Positions 8,909-19,317 of a stretch of DNA of 64,000 nt are shown here, piece after piece. This DNA is from Sulfuricurvum sp. Lineage in GTDB: Bacteria > Campylobacterota > Campylobacteria > Campylobacterales > Sulfurimonadaceae. The notes beneath the pieces were generated by a model, which saw only the letters and a program-made list of their open reading frames with translations, had not been told where the DNA came from and did no database searches. The first letter of the stretch is position 1. Every line of letters begins with the position of its first letter. Both the position numbers and the translations under genes were made by a program. The stretch is taken from the NCBI RefSeq assembly GCF_028713855.1, contig NZ_JAQTNN010000005.1, forward strand, positions 1 to 64,000. The letters run 5' to 3'.

Positions 8909-11356
8909 TTGAATTACACCCCCGCATCAATAGAAGCCAAATGGCAAAAAACGTGGAGCGCTACAAAAGCGTATGAACCTTCAAACGATTTTAGTAAACC
9001 CAAAAAATACGTCCTCAGTATGTTTCCTTACCCTTCGGGGCGCATCCATATGGGACACGTCCGCAACTACACCATCGGCGACGCTTTCGCCCGTTATTAC
9101 CGCCAACAAGGTTTTAATGTTCTGCACCCGATCGGATGGGACAGTTTCGGAATGCCTGCAGAGAATGCGGCGATCAAACACGGTGTCCATCCTAAAAAAT
9201 GGACATACGAAAATATCGCAACCATGCGCGGAGAGCTTGCCGGTTTAGGGCTTTCTTTCTCAGAAGAGCGTGAATTTGCAACCTCTAACCCTGAATATAC
9301 TGCGTTTGAACAGGGCTTTATCATCGATATGTTTAACAAAGGACTTTTGTATCGTAAACAGGGCTTTTTAAACTGGTGTCCGCACGATTTGACCGTTTTA
9401 GCGAATGAACAAGTAGTCGATGGCGGATGCTGGAGATGCGGAACCCCTATCGTCCAAAAAGAGATGTTTCAGTATTATCTCAAAATCAGCGATTACGCCG
9501 AAGAGCTTCTCGAATCGCTTAAAACACTTGAGGGGAAATGGCCGAAACAGGTTTTGACGATGCAGGAGAACTGGATCGGGAAATCGTACGGGTTGGAATT
9601 TGCGTTCAAACTCGACGAAGAGAGTGAAGCACGTCTTGGCGCCGTCTATCAAAGTTTTGATGTCTTTACCACCCGTCCCGATACGATTTACGGAGTGAGC
9701 TACGCCGCTCTCGCACCGGAACACGAGATTGTCCGTCATATGCTCTCATTCGGTCTGCTCGATGAATCAACAGCCAGTGCGATCAAAGCGATGCAGCGTG
9801 TAAGCGCACGTGATCGTGCAACCAGCCCGAAAGAGGGTGTATCTCTTGGTATTAATGTCATTCATCCTCTCACGGGGGCAAAAGTGCCGGTATGGGTGGC
9901 GAACTTCGTCCTTACCGATTACGGCTCGGGTGCAGTTATGGCGGTTCCGGCGCACGATGATCGTGACTATGAATTCGCAACCAAATACGCCTTGCCGATC
10001 AAAGCGGTTATTTTTCCATCCGAGGGAGAATTGCCGAGCGGGTGTGCGTATACCGAAACGGGAATACTACGTGATAGTGCAGAGTTTAGCGGTCTTGATA
10101 ACGTCACCGCAAAAGCGTCGATCATGGATCATTTTGAGGCAAACAAACTCGGGAAAAAAGTGATCAATTTCCGTCTAAAAGACTGGGGAATCAGCCGTCA
10201 GCGTTACTGGGGTGCACCGATTCCTTTGATTCATTGTGAATCGTGCGGAATCGTTCCGGAAGATAAATCCAATCTTCCGGTAGCACTTCCTGAGGATGTT
10301 GTGATTAACGGTGAGGGAAACCCGCTCGAACATCATCCGTCATGGAAACATTGCGCATGTCCTAAATGCGGCAAGCCAGCTATCCGTGAAACGGATACGA
10401 TGGATACCTTTATACAATCATCGTGGTATTTCCTCCGTTATACGGTCAAAAACGATTTTAAAGAGGCATTGGATAAGCAAGCACTCGATTATTGGATGGG
10501 AGTTGACCACTACATCGGCGGGATTGAACACGCGATCTTGCATCTGCTGTATGCACGCTTCTTTACGAAAATGCTCCGCGATTTGGGTTATGTGAACAGC
10601 GATGAGCCGTTTGAGCATCTTCTTACTCAGGGGATGGTTCTTAAAGACGGTGCGAAGATGTCGAAATCCAAAGGCAACACCGTCGATCCGGGTGCATTGG
10701 TAGAGAAATACGGTGCCGATACGGCGCGTCTCTTTATCCTTTTTGCTGCTCCTCCGACCCAAGAGTTGGAGTGGAATGACAGTGCTGTTGAGGGGGCTTT
10801 CCGATTTTTAAAACGCTTTGCCGATCGCAGCCAATACGTACGAAAAACGGACACGATTCCTAGCATTGACCACACAACCCTTTCTAAAGAAGAAAAAGGG
10901 GCACGTAAAAAAGTGTATGAAGCACTTGTGCGGGCTCAAGAAGTGTATGGTGAGCGTCATACCTTTAACACGATGATTGCAGGTGCAATGGAAGCGATGA
11001 ATGCGCTGAATGAACAAAACAATACGGACGTATGGACGGAAGGGTACTGGATTCTCACCTCGATACTCGAACCGATTGTCCCTCATATCTGCTGGGAACT
11101 CTCAACCGAATTTTTTGGTGGCAAAAACTTTGGTGTACACGTCGTTCGCGAAGAGGTATTTGAGGTCGAAGAATTGAGCCTCGGTGTCTCCATTAACGGC
11201 AAAAATCGTGCTACGATAGAAGTAGGGGTTAGTGAGAGCCAAGAGGCAATCATAGAGATTGCCAAAGCTTCCGTTGAAAAATGGATTGAAGGCAAAGAGA
11301 TCGTAAAAGCGATCGTGATACCCGGAAAACTCGTTAATCTGGTGATAAAAGGATAG
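8909..11356 (+). CDS. leuS: Leucyl-tRNA synthetase
   Basis: An 815-residue class I synthetase charging tRNA-Leu. It has the HIGH-type motif HMGH in [15 protein letters not shown] (about residue 43-58), the KMSKS motif in [15 protein letters not shown], a connective editing domain ([19 protein letters not shown]), and CxxC pairs near CWRCG, CESCG and CPKCG. The start is TTG at 8909, five bases after GGAG (8900-8903); no ATG or GTG is better placed. The length is slightly below the bacterial norm (about 860). It is followed after four bases by lptE, an arrangement seen across this phylum. Confidence 0.95.
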   Translation: MNYTPASIEAKWQKTWSATKAYEPSNDFSKPKKYVLSMFPYPSGRIHMGHVRNYTIGDAFARYYRQQGFNVLHPIGWDSFGMPAENAAIKHGVHPKKWTYENIATMRGELAGLGLSFSEEREFATSNPEYTAFEQGFIIDMFNKGLLYRKQGFLNWCPHDLTVLANEQVVDGGCWRCGTPIVQKEMFQYYLKISDYAEELLESLKTLEGKWPKQVLTMQENWIGKSYGLEFAFKLDEESEARLGAVYQSFDVFTTRPDTIYGVSYAALAPEHEIVRHMLSFGLLDESTASAIKAMQRVSARDRATSPKEGVSLGINVIHPLTGAKVPVWVANFVLTDYGSGAVMAVPAHDDRDYEFATKYALPIKAVIFPSEGELPSGCAYTETGILRDSAEFSGLDNVTAKASIMDHFEANKLGKKVINFRLKDWGISRQRYWGAPIPLIHCESCGIVPEDKSNLPVALPEDVVINGEGNPLEHHPSWKHCACPKCGKPAIRETDTMDTFIQSSWYFLRYTVKNDFKEALDKQALDYWMGVDHYIGGIEHAILHLLYARFFTKMLRDLGYVNSDEPFEHLLTQGMVLKDGAKMSKSKGNTVDPGALVEKYGADTARLFILFAAPPTQELEWNDSAVEGAFRFLKRFADRSQYVRKTDTIPSIDHTTLSKEEKGARKKVYEALVRAQEVYGERHTFNTMIAGAMEAMNALNEQNNTDVWTEGYWILTSILEPIVPHICWELSTEFFGGKNFGVHVVREEVFEVEELSLGVSINGKNRATIEVGVSESQEAIIEIAKASVEKWIEGKEIVKAIVIPGKLVNLVIKG

Positions 11357-11360
11357 TGAG

Positions 11361-11861
11361 ATGCGTTTAGCAATATTTTTGGTATGGGTCGTATTATTGA
11401 GCGGATGCGGGTATGCTCCGGCATCCTACTATGCCAAAAATGTTCTCGGTGACAGCGTCAGTACCGAAGTCGTTATCTCTATGGAAGACCCTCAAAATAC
11501 GGTGATTATCAAAGATGCCGTGGATATGGCAGTTATTACAAAGTTCAAAACGGCACTGGTTTCGAAAAAACTCTCCAAAACACATCTAAAAATATCGATT
11601 GCTTCGGTTTTATTCACACCGTTACGTTATGATACTAATGGGTATGTCATTACGTATCGTACAACCGTGGTGATGCGTATTGATCGTATTGTGGGAGAAA
11701 AAACATCTCCATATTCGACACATGGTATATATGACTTCTCGATTGAACCGAATGCTATTATTTCGGATCAAGCCCGTTTTGAGGCAATACGTCAGGGTGC
11801 GCAAAAAGGGATTGATTCATTTATCGCACAAGTAGCGGCACAGGGTGCAAACTCGAAATAA
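11361..11861 (+). CDS. lptE: LPS-assembly lipoprotein, LptE-like
   Basis: A 166-residue predicted outer-membrane lipoprotein. The signal peptide ends in the lipobox LLSGCGYAP (Cys17), and the GCGY start is typical of LptE. The mature part has alternating beta-forming segments and a helical C-terminus (ARFEAIRQGAQKGIDSFIAQV). LptE plugs the LptD barrel and helps insert lipopolysaccharide. Sequence similarity in this family is low, so the call leans on the lipobox, the size, and the position right after leuS and before folC. Confidence 0.75.
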   Translation: MRLAIFLVWVVLLSGCGYAPASYYAKNVLGDSVSTEVVISMEDPQNTVIIKDAVDMAVITKFKTALVSKKLSKTHLKISIASVLFTPLRYDTNGYVITYRTTVVMRIDRIVGEKTSPYSTHGIYDFSIEPNAIISDQARFEAIRQGAQKGIDSFIAQVAAQGANSK

Positions 11862-11871
11862 GGGGTAGGTT

Positions 11872-13416
11872 ATGACCATCAACCAAATTGTTCGCAACAC
11901 CGTAGATCGGCTTAAAGCCGAAGGAAAAGTATGGACCCCCGACGTGTATGCCGAAATATTTTGTGCTGAAGCTAAAAAAGCGGGATTTGCCGTAGAAGAT
12001 TGCAGCGGCATTGATCGTTATGTGACACTGTTGGACAAAAAAACTGCTGAAGAGATTAAGCAGTATCGTGTCAGAACCACAGCTGAACTTATCCGTTTTT
12101 TGATCTCGAAGCTCAGTCGTCTAAACCCCAATGAAGCCTCCATCCTTGTTGAACTATTAAGTGCTTTAGCCAAAAAAATGGCACAGAGCATGGACGCGTT
12201 ACACAATCCTGAAGCTTCCGCATTGGCCAAAAAAACCATTGCTATTTTAGAAAGCCAAGGCGGTTCCACGCAGATTGATTTGCTCAAACAGGCATGGAGC
12301 AATTTCCTCACAATTTATGATGACACATTTTTGATGAAACTGGCAACTTTCGGACCTGTCGATACGGCTAATCTGCGTAAAACCATTGAAGGACTTAATC
12401 TCCAAGAGGGGGGAAGTCAAGGCGGCATGGTGATTGATCATGCTAAAACGGTTCGTCTTCTTGTTTCATCCTTAGTTCCCTCTATCGCACCGACTATGGA
12501 TACCGCAACAATTCAGCTTTCCCAAAAATTGGCTGACAATCCTGCATACATCGCATCAGATGAGTGTGAAAAAGAGCTTAAAATAGCCATTTCGATGCGT
12601 ATTGCTTTGGATAAACAAAGTGTCGAAGAGATGGTTCGTGCACTCGATGTGCTTTTGGAAAAACTCTCTGCACAGTTGATTGAACTGATAGAGCGGAGTG
12701 AAAATTCGACGAGTGAGATCCGAGAAGTCAAACGAGACCTCGAATCTTTAGAGAGTAACAAACCCAGCGATTTTAAAACGGCACACAAACGGCTCTATGC
12801 TATAGCGAGCACTCTCGAAGAGAAAGTGGAAGTTTTAAGTAAAGATCTCAAAATTCATAATGATAAAGTAATACAAATGGGTAAAAAAATTGCAACATTG
12901 GAGGCGGAACTCACGCAGGCAACACAAGCTTCCCGCGAAGATTTTTTGACCAAGTTGTTTAATAAACGGGCGATTGAAGAATATTTAACGATCAAAGAAG
13001 CAGAATATGAGCGACATGGCCGCGTTTTTTGTGTTGCAATGCTTGATTTGGATAACTTTAAAACGGTCAATGATACCTACGGGCATGAGGCCGGGGATGC
13101 GGTGCTGATCGCTTTTGCTAAAATCTTAAAAGAAGAAGCGCGTACCAGCGATATCGTCGGTCGTTACGGTGGAGAAGAGTTTTTGGCGATTTTAGGCGAT
13201 ACCGATATCGCCGGTGCAAAAGTATTTTGTGAAAAAGTACGAGCACATGTGGAGTCAGCTCATTTTATGTATCAGGGTGCGCGGATAAAAGTCAGTATCA
13301 GTATCGGTGTCGCCGAGCGTAAAGACTATCCTTCCCTGAAAGGGCTCATTAACGGTTCGGACGAGCGGCTCTATGATGCCAAACGCAAAGGGCGAAACCG
13401 CGTAGAGCCAGCATGA
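11872..13416 (+). CDS. GGDEF-domain protein, probable diguanylate cyclase
   Basis: A 514-residue soluble protein. The C-terminal 170 residues are a complete GGDEF domain: DLDNFKTVNDTYGHEAGD, then RYGGEEFLAIL as the active site. RTSD lies exactly five residues before GGEEF, the inhibitory I-site pattern, so the product c-di-GMP probably feeds back. The N-terminal 330 residues are helical with a coiled-coil stretch before the GGDEF (about 250-345: ELIERSENSTSEIREVKRDL). I recognise no known sensor domain in them. It lies between lptE and folC; its last four bases overlap folC (ATGA). Confidence 0.9.
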   Translation: MTINQIVRNTVDRLKAEGKVWTPDVYAEIFCAEAKKAGFAVEDCSGIDRYVTLLDKKTAEEIKQYRVRTTAELIRFLISKLSRLNPNEASILVELLSALAKKMAQSMDALHNPEASALAKKTIAILESQGGSTQIDLLKQAWSNFLTIYDDTFLMKLATFGPVDTANLRKTIEGLNLQEGGSQGGMVIDHAKTVRLLVSSLVPSIAPTMDTATIQLSQKLADNPAYIASDECEKELKIAISMRIALDKQSVEEMVRALDVLLEKLSAQLIELIERSENSTSEIREVKRDLESLESNKPSDFKTAHKRLYAIASTLEEKVEVLSKDLKIHNDKVIQMGKKIATLEAELTQATQASREDFLTKLFNKRAIEEYLTIKEAEYERHGRVFCVAMLDLDNFKTVNDTYGHEAGDAVLIAFAKILKEEARTSDIVGRYGGEEFLAILGDTDIAGAKVFCEKVRAHVESAHFMYQGARIKVSISIGVAERKDYPSLKGLINGSDERLYDAKRKGRNRVEPA

Positions 13417-14576
13417 CATTAAACGAGTTCCTTGCCGCTAAACCTCTTTTTTACGATGTAATCGACTATGAACGCTTTCCCAATGCGTATCAAAGCATCA
13501 AACAATTTCTTCCGAGTTTGAAAATCATCCACCTTGTCGGAACCAATGGAAAAGGTTCTACGGGACGTTTTTTGGCAACTGCGTTGAGTCGTTCAGGGAA
13601 AAAGACAGGGCATTACACCTCTCCTCATATTCTTCGCTTTAATGAGCGGATTTGGTTGGATGGTTCTGAGGGCAGTGATGAAGCGTTAGAGAATGCCCAC
13701 CAAAAGCTTTTTGCCCTCTTATCCACGGAGATTGCTAATACGCTGAGCTATTTTGAGTATACGACTCTTTTGGCAATGGTAGTATATGAAGAATGTGACT
13801 ATGTCGTACTTGAAGCGGGACTGGGTGGTGAATACGATGCTACCAATGCCTTTGATAAAGTGCTGAGTATTTTCACCCCTATCGATTTTGACCATGCGGC
13901 ATTTTTGGGAACCACGATCGAATCTATTGCATCGACAAAACTGAGGAGCATGCAAAGCATTGCTCTCTTGGGAAAACAAAAACACTCACAAGTCGAGACA
14001 ATTGCACGCACTGTTGCGGGTGAAAAAAGGTGCACCCTCTACACTCTTTCGGAACGCGTTACCCTCAATATTGAAACAATGGCATGGCACCTTGCCACGA
14101 AAAACAGTCTCAGCGACTATTTACGCGATAATCTTACCCTTGCTATGGCGGCGTATGAGCTTTTAGGGTTTGAAGCAACCGAGGGGTTGTTTGATCAGAG
14201 TGCATTGTTCGGCCGTTTGAGTAAAATTGCTTCGAACATCACTTTGGATGTAGGGCATAACGCCTTAGCTGCAGAGTCGATAGCTAAAGCGTACAAGGGT
14301 CGAACAATAACACTGATCTATAACACCTATGGTGATAAAGATTACGGTGAGATTTTGAGCCTTTTAAAACCGATTATTGATTCGGTTGAGATTATCGACG
14401 TCAATGAAGGGCGGATTGTGGAACGGAGTCTTCTCGAATCGGTATTACATGAACTGAATATCCCATATCGATCATTTGAAGAAATAAACACTAATAAAGA
14501 ATATTTGGTTTTCGGTTCGTTTAGCGTAGCCGAGACGTTTTTAAAGAGGATGAATGTCACAAGCACGATGGTATGA
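13413..14576 (+). CDS. folC: Bifunctional folylpolyglutamate / dihydrofolate synthase
   Basis: A 387-residue Mur-ligase-like ATP enzyme adding glutamate to (dihydro)folates. The P-loop is LVGTNGKGSTGRFLA (about residue 41-55). TSPHILRFNERIW, EAGLGGEYDATNAF and the magnesium/substrate region TPIDFDHAAFLG follow. The C-terminal ligase domain includes LDVGHNALAAES. Length is slightly short of E. coli FolC (422). It overlaps the GGDEF gene by four bases and mfd by 23, so the run is co-transcribed. Confidence 0.9.
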   Translation: MTLNEFLAAKPLFYDVIDYERFPNAYQSIKQFLPSLKIIHLVGTNGKGSTGRFLATALSRSGKKTGHYTSPHILRFNERIWLDGSEGSDEALENAHQKLFALLSTEIANTLSYFEYTTLLAMVVYEECDYVVLEAGLGGEYDATNAFDKVLSIFTPIDFDHAAFLGTTIESIASTKLRSMQSIALLGKQKHSQVETIARTVAGEKRCTLYTLSERVTLNIETMAWHLATKNSLSDYLRDNLTLAMAAYELLGFEATEGLFDQSALFGRLSKIASNITLDVGHNALAAESIAKAYKGRTITLIYNTYGDKDYGEILSLLKPIIDSVEIIDVNEGRIVERSLLESVLHELNIPYRSFEEINTNKEYLVFGSFSVAETFLKRMNVTSTMV

Positions 14577-17541
14577 GTACCTAAAAAATAGCCCGAAAAA
14601 GCTCCCTGAAATCCTCCTGTGCGAGGATGCAAAAGAGGCATCGGAACTGAGTGACGTCTCCACCTTTTTAGAGATACCTCATATCGTATTACCCGATTTT
14701 CGTGCAACCTATATGGATGATCTGCGTCCGTTTAGCGAAGAGTTGTTTGCCCTCTTTGCCGCACTGCGTACCTATTATACGGCGTCCAAAAAACCGCTGA
14801 TCATATCACCCGTAAAAACGTTGCTTTTCCCTCTCCCTTCTGCGTCATTGCTTCAAAGTGAGACCATCGAATTTGCTTCCCGTATCGATTTGAGCGTATT
14901 TAAAGAGAAGCTCCTCCATTGGGGCTATAGCTTTGTCGATATGGTGGAGATGGAGGGGGAGGTATCCCATCGCGGCGATATCCTCGATATCTACGTCCCG
15001 AACCAATCCAACCCGTACCGTATCAGCCTATTTGACGATGAGGTCGAAGAGATAAAAGCGTTCGATGTCGAGACACAGCGGACGGATAAAGAGGAATTAG
15101 CCTCTATCGACGTCACCAGCGCTTTTTTCTCACTTGATGCACAGCAGCATAAAGCTTTTGAGAAAGCGATTGCTTCCGCTCAGAGCGACAGCTTCGTCAA
15201 AGACATTGCTTCACTCGGATTTTGGGTATTGGGCTCTGAGGGGATCGATCTGTGCGAGGGTAAAAAGGTCGCGCGTATTCGAGAGATGAAAAACGTTCTC
15301 GATGAAGCGTACGGTCTCAATCAACCCGTATTGGCGCGTGAGCGATTGGAAGCGGATATTCTCCCTGAGTCGGAACGTTATACTCCCTTGGGGGGAGGGA
15401 ATTTCGAGACCCTCCGAAGCGTCCATAAAAACAAAAAATTCACCCTCATCGCCGCGAGTGATACCCAGCTTAAAGCAGCGGGGATTTTTGAGCTCAAAGG
15501 GATAACGGTTAAAACCTCGGGGATCGTTCTCAACCTGATCGGTCCCGATGAAATCATCCTCTCCCTCAACCATCACGAGAAAAAGCGCCGTCGCCGCCGT
15601 ACCTCCATTCTCCTCGATGATTTGAAAGTGGGCGATTATGTTGTCCACGAAGAGTACGGCGTGGGGATATTCGTCGGAATCGAGCAGGCGGAGATTCTCG
15701 GCGGGATCAAAGACCTCGTTGTGATTAAATACATGGGGGATGACAAACTCCTCCTCCCCGTCGAAAACCTCGATGCAATCGATCGCTATATCGCATCCGG
15801 CTCTCTTCCCGTACTCGATCGTCTGGGCAAGGGGAGCTTCGGTAAGCTCAAAGAATCGGTCAAAGCACGACTGTTTGAGATAGCCTCCGAGATTGTCGGA
15901 ATCGCGGCGAGCCGTGCGCTTATTAAAGCTTCTGTCCTTAACGTCGATGCGGGAGAACTGCGACAATTCCAAGCGGCTGCCGGATTTGATTATACCCCGG
16001 ATCAGGCGAGTGCGATCAGCTCTATTGTTCGTGATCTCTCTTCGGGACAGATTATGGATCGGCTCCTCAGCGGAGATGTCGGTTTCGGGAAAACCGAAGT
16101 AGCGATGAACGCCATTTTTGCTGCGGCCAAAGGGGGATACCAATCGCTCCTCGTCGTTCCGACCACGTTGCTCAGTTCTCAGCACTTTCAATCACTTAAA
16201 ACGAGGCTGGCACCGTTTGGGCTTCGAGTGGCAAAGTTAGACCGATTTGTTAGCACCAAAGAGAAAAATGCGACGCTTAGAGCGTTGGAATCGGGAGAAC
16301 TCGATTGTGTTGTCGGAACGCATGCCCTGTTCGGTGTGAACTGTGCGAAGCTGGGGATCGTTATCATCGATGAAGAGCATAAATTTGGAGTGAAACAAAA
16401 AGAGAAGCTCAAATCCCTCTATGAAAACGTCCATCTCCTTAGTATGAGTGCAACGCCGATCCCGCGAAGTCTGAACCAAGCTCTTAGTTCGATCAAGACG
16501 ATGAGCGAACTCCTCACCCCTCCATCCGAGCGTTTAGGGGTACGGACCTTTGTTAAAAACTATGACGAAAAACTGATCAAAGAGGTGATATTACGCGAAC
16601 TTCGCCGTGGCGGTCAAGTGTTTTATGTCCACAACTCGATTGACTCTATGATCATCAAATCGGGAGAGCTCAAAGCGATCCTTCCTGATCTGCGTATCCT
16701 AATATTGCACTCTCAAATCAGTGCAACCCAAACCGAGGATGAACTAGCCAAATTTGCTAACCGTGAGTATGATGTGTTACTTGCCACGTCAATCATCGAA
16801 TCGGGTATCCATATGCCGACGGTCAATACGATGATCATCGACGGAGCGGATCGTTTCGGGATGGCCGATCTGCATCAGCTTCGCGGTCGGGTCGGACGGG
16901 GACATATTGAGGGATATGCTTACTTTATCGTCGATGACAAAGACCATCTTACCGAAGAAGCGAAAAAGCGCCTCGTGGCACTCGAATCGAACTCCTTTTT
17001 GGGAAGCGGATCGATGCTGGCCTATCACGATCTCGAAATTCGCGGAGGTGGGAACCTCGTCGGAGATGCCCAAAGCGGTCATATCAAAAATATCGGTTAT
17101 GCCCTTTATTTGCGAATGCTTGAAGATGCGATCAAAATTCTCACGAATCAGACGACGGCAGTGCGGGCAAAGGTCGATATTAAACTCACCGTCAGTGCCT
17201 TTATCAGCGATGAGCTCGTCAGTGAAGACCGTCTCCGCCTCGAACTCTATCGCCGTCTCAGCCAGTGTGAATCACCGAGCGAGATTTATGAGATTGAGGA
17301 AGAGGTCGGAGATCGTTTTGGCAAACCTGATATGCCGACGAAACAGTTCTTTGAGATTATGGTGATCAAACTCCTCAGTATCGAAAAGAAAATCAAAATG
17401 GTGAGCAACTACAATCAAAACATCACCATCGAATATATAAGCGGTGTCAAAGAGACATTGCAGAGTAAAAGCAAAGATGACGATGATCTCATCGGAGCTG
17501 TCTTGCAGTACCTTCGGACTGCGAAACCGAAAGCTTTGTAG
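14554..17541 (+). CDS. mfd: Transcription-repair coupling factor
   Basis: A 995-residue superfamily 2 translocase that dislodges stalled RNA polymerase and recruits nucleotide excision repair. An abbreviated UvrB-like N-terminal part is followed by the RNA-polymerase-interaction domain (VGDYVVHEEYGVGIFVGIE). The translocase motifs come next: LLSGDVGFGKTEVAM, IIDEEHKFGVKQKE, SATPIPRSLNQAL and LHQLRGRVGRG. A C-terminal TRCF domain completes it. It is about 150 residues shorter than E. coli Mfd, mostly in the N-terminal part, as is usual in this phylum. The start ATG lies inside folC. Confidence 0.95.
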   Translation: MSQARWYEYLKNSPKKLPEILLCEDAKEASELSDVSTFLEIPHIVLPDFRATYMDDLRPFSEELFALFAALRTYYTASKKPLIISPVKTLLFPLPSASLLQSETIEFASRIDLSVFKEKLLHWGYSFVDMVEMEGEVSHRGDILDIYVPNQSNPYRISLFDDEVEEIKAFDVETQRTDKEELASIDVTSAFFSLDAQQHKAFEKAIASAQSDSFVKDIASLGFWVLGSEGIDLCEGKKVARIREMKNVLDEAYGLNQPVLARERLEADILPESERYTPLGGGNFETLRSVHKNKKFTLIAASDTQLKAAGIFELKGITVKTSGIVLNLIGPDEIILSLNHHEKKRRRRRTSILLDDLKVGDYVVHEEYGVGIFVGIEQAEILGGIKDLVVIKYMGDDKLLLPVENLDAIDRYIASGSLPVLDRLGKGSFGKLKESVKARLFEIASEIVGIAASRALIKASVLNVDAGELRQFQAAAGFDYTPDQASAISSIVRDLSSGQIMDRLLSGDVGFGKTEVAMNAIFAAAKGGYQSLLVVPTTLLSSQHFQSLKTRLAPFGLRVAKLDRFVSTKEKNATLRALESGELDCVVGTHALFGVNCAKLGIVIIDEEHKFGVKQKEKLKSLYENVHLLSMSATPIPRSLNQALSSIKTMSELLTPPSERLGVRTFVKNYDEKLIKEVILRELRRGGQVFYVHNSIDSMIIKSGELKAILPDLRILILHSQISATQTEDELAKFANREYDVLLATSIIESGIHMPTVNTMIIDGADRFGMADLHQLRGRVGRGHIEGYAYFIVDDKDHLTEEAKKRLVALESNSFLGSGSMLAYHDLEIRGGGNLVGDAQSGHIKNIGYALYLRMLEDAIKILTNQTTAVRAKVDIKLTVSAFISDELVSEDRLRLELYRRLSQCESPSEIYEIEEEVGDRFGKPDMPTKQFFEIMVIKLLSIEKKIKMVSNYNQNITIEYISGVKETLQSKSKDDDDLIGAVLQYLRTAKPKAL

Positions 17542-17569
17542 GTTACAGTTAATAGATGTGTATTTATAT

Positions 17570-17599
17570 TTGTCTTTTATAATGTTAGATGGATATAAT
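17570..17599 (+). promoter_or_regulatory. Probable sigma-70 promoter of the CZB gene
   Basis: TTGTCT (17570-17575) and TATAAT (17594-17599) are 18 bases apart, in the gap between mfd and the TTG start at 17629. A ribosome-binding site GAGGAGAAAG follows. The CZB gene therefore probably has its own promoter. Confidence 0.55.
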
Positions 17600-17628
17600 G
17601 GGGTCTTTATTTAAATGAGGAGAAAGCT

Positions 17629-18108
17629 TTGGATAAAGCTGTCACATTGCAGTTGCTAAGTGATGCGAAGAGAGCACACATGAACTGGGTACAACGTGCA
17701 CAACTGCTGATTGACGGATTGCCGATCGATAAGGATGCGATACCGTTAAGTTGCAGTGATTGTGAATTTGGGCAATGGCTCTACCGAGAGGGAGAAAAAA
17801 TAACTGCCCTTGGAAACATACCGTATATAGGCGATATTGAAAAAGTACACTTTGACTTACACGATCACTATATGAAAATATTTAGAATATATTTTGCCGA
17901 TGACAATCGTTCTTTTTTGTCAAAACTATTAAACTCCAAAAAAAAGATAAGTGATCAGGGAAAAGAGATGGCTAAAGAATATTTTAGTATGCTACAGGCA
18001 ACTTCAGAAGAACTCCTCACTCTTATAGGCAAACTGGAACGTCGTTTACGTGCAATTCCGGAAAGTACTTTCAACGTGTGTGAAAATACAATAGAAGCAG
18101 GGATGTGA
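17629..18108 (+). CDS. Stand-alone CZB (chemoreceptor zinc-binding) domain protein
   Basis: A 159-residue soluble helical protein. Its first 90 residues match the CZB domain: His17, the Cys motif CEFGQWLY (Cys45), and HFDLHDHY (His74 and His78), giving a 3His/1Cys zinc site. In other bacteria this domain senses zinc or hypochlorous acid as part of chemoreceptors or of the diguanylate cyclase DgcZ. Here it has no attached output domain; the C-terminal 60 residues are helical. The start is TTG with a strong GAGGAG. Its TGA overlaps the ATG of rlmC by one base. Confidence 0.82.
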   Translation: MDKAVTLQLLSDAKRAHMNWVQRAQLLIDGLPIDKDAIPLSCSDCEFGQWLYREGEKITALGNIPYIGDIEKVHFDLHDHYMKIFRIYFADDNRSFLSKLLNSKKKISDQGKEMAKEYFSMLQATSEELLTLIGKLERRLRAIPESTFNVCENTIEAGM

Positions 18109-19229
18109 TGAGCTTTTGCAGTTACTATGACACGTATCAATGCCGATCATGCAGTTGGATCGATTACCATTACGCCGAACAGCTAAAACTTAAGAATGAG
18201 CATTTGCATACCCTTTTGACCCCTTTTAATCCGACGGAGTGGTTAAAACCTGCCACCTCACCGTTAAAAGGTTTCCGTAACAAAGCAAAAATGGTAGCAA
18301 GTCCGACGTTAGAGGGAGTGGTGCTAGGACTCTCCGAAGAGGTGAGTCTGATCGAGTGTCCTTTGTATGATTCGAGTATGCAAAAAGTCCTGCACACCGT
18401 AGAACTGTGGCTTCGAGAGCTGGGTGTCAAAGGGTATGACGTTAAAAAGAAAAAAGGGGAGCTGAAATACGTTCTCCTCACCCGAAGCAAATCCAACGGA
18501 ACGATGATGCTCCGTTTTGTCCTACGTTCCCATGGGATTGTCGGAAGGCTGGAAAAAGGGCTAGATGATTTACTCAAACGCGCACCTGAACTGAAAGTGA
18601 TCACGGCCAATATTCAGAGCGTCCATATGGCGATATTAGAAGGGGATGAGGAGATTTTCTTTACCGAGCAACGTCGTCTCGAAGAGCGGCTCAACGGTAT
18701 CCCTCTTTATATCCGTCCGAAGAGTTTTTTCCAAACCAATCCCGAAGTAGCTGAAAAGCTTTACCGTACTGCTGCTGAATGGGCAGGAGAGACAAAACCG
18801 ACACGGTTATGGGATCTGTTTTGCGGGGTAGGGGGATTTGCCCTTCATTGTGCTACTCCGGAGCGTAACATCATCGGAATCGAGATCGAGCCCGAAGCGA
18901 TCCAGTGCGCCCGTGATTCGGCGGCACAATTGGAGATGAAAAATATCCGGTTCGAATCGCTCGATGCAGCGAGTTTCGGAGCCAGTTCAGGGGAAAAACC
19001 GGATGTTGTGATCGTTAATCCGCCGCGCCGAGGATTGGGAGAGCAGTTATGCAAATGGCTGATACGCGTCGGTAGTGAACGGATACTCTATTCGAGCTGT
19101 AATGCGATGAGTCTGGCGAAAGATCTTGAAATATTAAGCGGCTACCGTGTGAATCGGGTTCAGCTGTTTGATATGTTCCCCCATACGGCTCATTATGAAG
19201 TTTTAATTGAATTAACGCGAAAGGAATAA
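18108..19229 (+). CDS. rlmC: 23S rRNA (uracil-C5)-methyltransferase, RlmC type
   Basis: A 373-residue SAM-dependent methyltransferase modifying a uracil of 23S rRNA (U747 in E. coli). The N-terminal iron-sulfur cysteines are visible in CSYYDTYQCRSCSW, with a fourth in ECPLYD. FRNKAKMV, RPKSFFQTNP, the SAM loop LWDLFCGVGGFALH, VNPPRRG and the catalytic SSCNA follow. QLFDMFPHTAHYE ends the domain. The resemblance to E. coli RlmC is close along the whole length and clearer than to TrmA or RlmD. ATG 18108 is preferred over GTG 18105 because of its spacing from AGCAGGG. The last codons and stop lie within a dispersed stem-loop repeat. Confidence 0.92.
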   Translation: MSFCSYYDTYQCRSCSWIDYHYAEQLKLKNEHLHTLLTPFNPTEWLKPATSPLKGFRNKAKMVASPTLEGVVLGLSEEVSLIECPLYDSSMQKVLHTVELWLRELGVKGYDVKKKKGELKYVLLTRSKSNGTMMLRFVLRSHGIVGRLEKGLDDLLKRAPELKVITANIQSVHMAILEGDEEIFFTEQRRLEERLNGIPLYIRPKSFFQTNPEVAEKLYRTAAEWAGETKPTRLWDLFCGVGGFALHCATPERNIIGIEIEPEAIQCARDSAAQLEMKNIRFESLDAASFGASSGEKPDVVIVNPPRRGLGEQLCKWLIRVGSERILYSSCNAMSLAKDLEILSGYRVNRVQLFDMFPHTAHYEVLIELTRKE

Positions 19230-19310
19230 AATCCCTTTCGCTACGCTAACGCTGAGTTTTACCCGCAGGGGGCACAATGTCCTCGGCGGAAAGCCCACGC
19301 GCAGTAAACC
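19217..19310 (+). repeat. Dispersed intergenic stem-loop repeat, copy 2 (long form)
   Basis: Arms GCGAAAGG (19217-19224) and CCTTTCGC (19234-19241) form a perfect eight-base stem around loop AATAAAATC, followed by TACGCTAACGCT. A second conserved block around 19285-19305 contains CGGC then AAGCCCACGCGCAG and is shared with the copy near 35.2 kb. The rlmC stop codon is inside the stem-loop. Confidence 0.78.
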
Positions 19311-19317
19311 GCACTTG

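Noticed and set aside
15211-16191. A 326-codon open frame on the minus strand inside mfd
   Set aside because: It is an antisense shadow of mfd, with no ribosome-binding site, no recognisable domain and a composition typical of reversed coding sequence.
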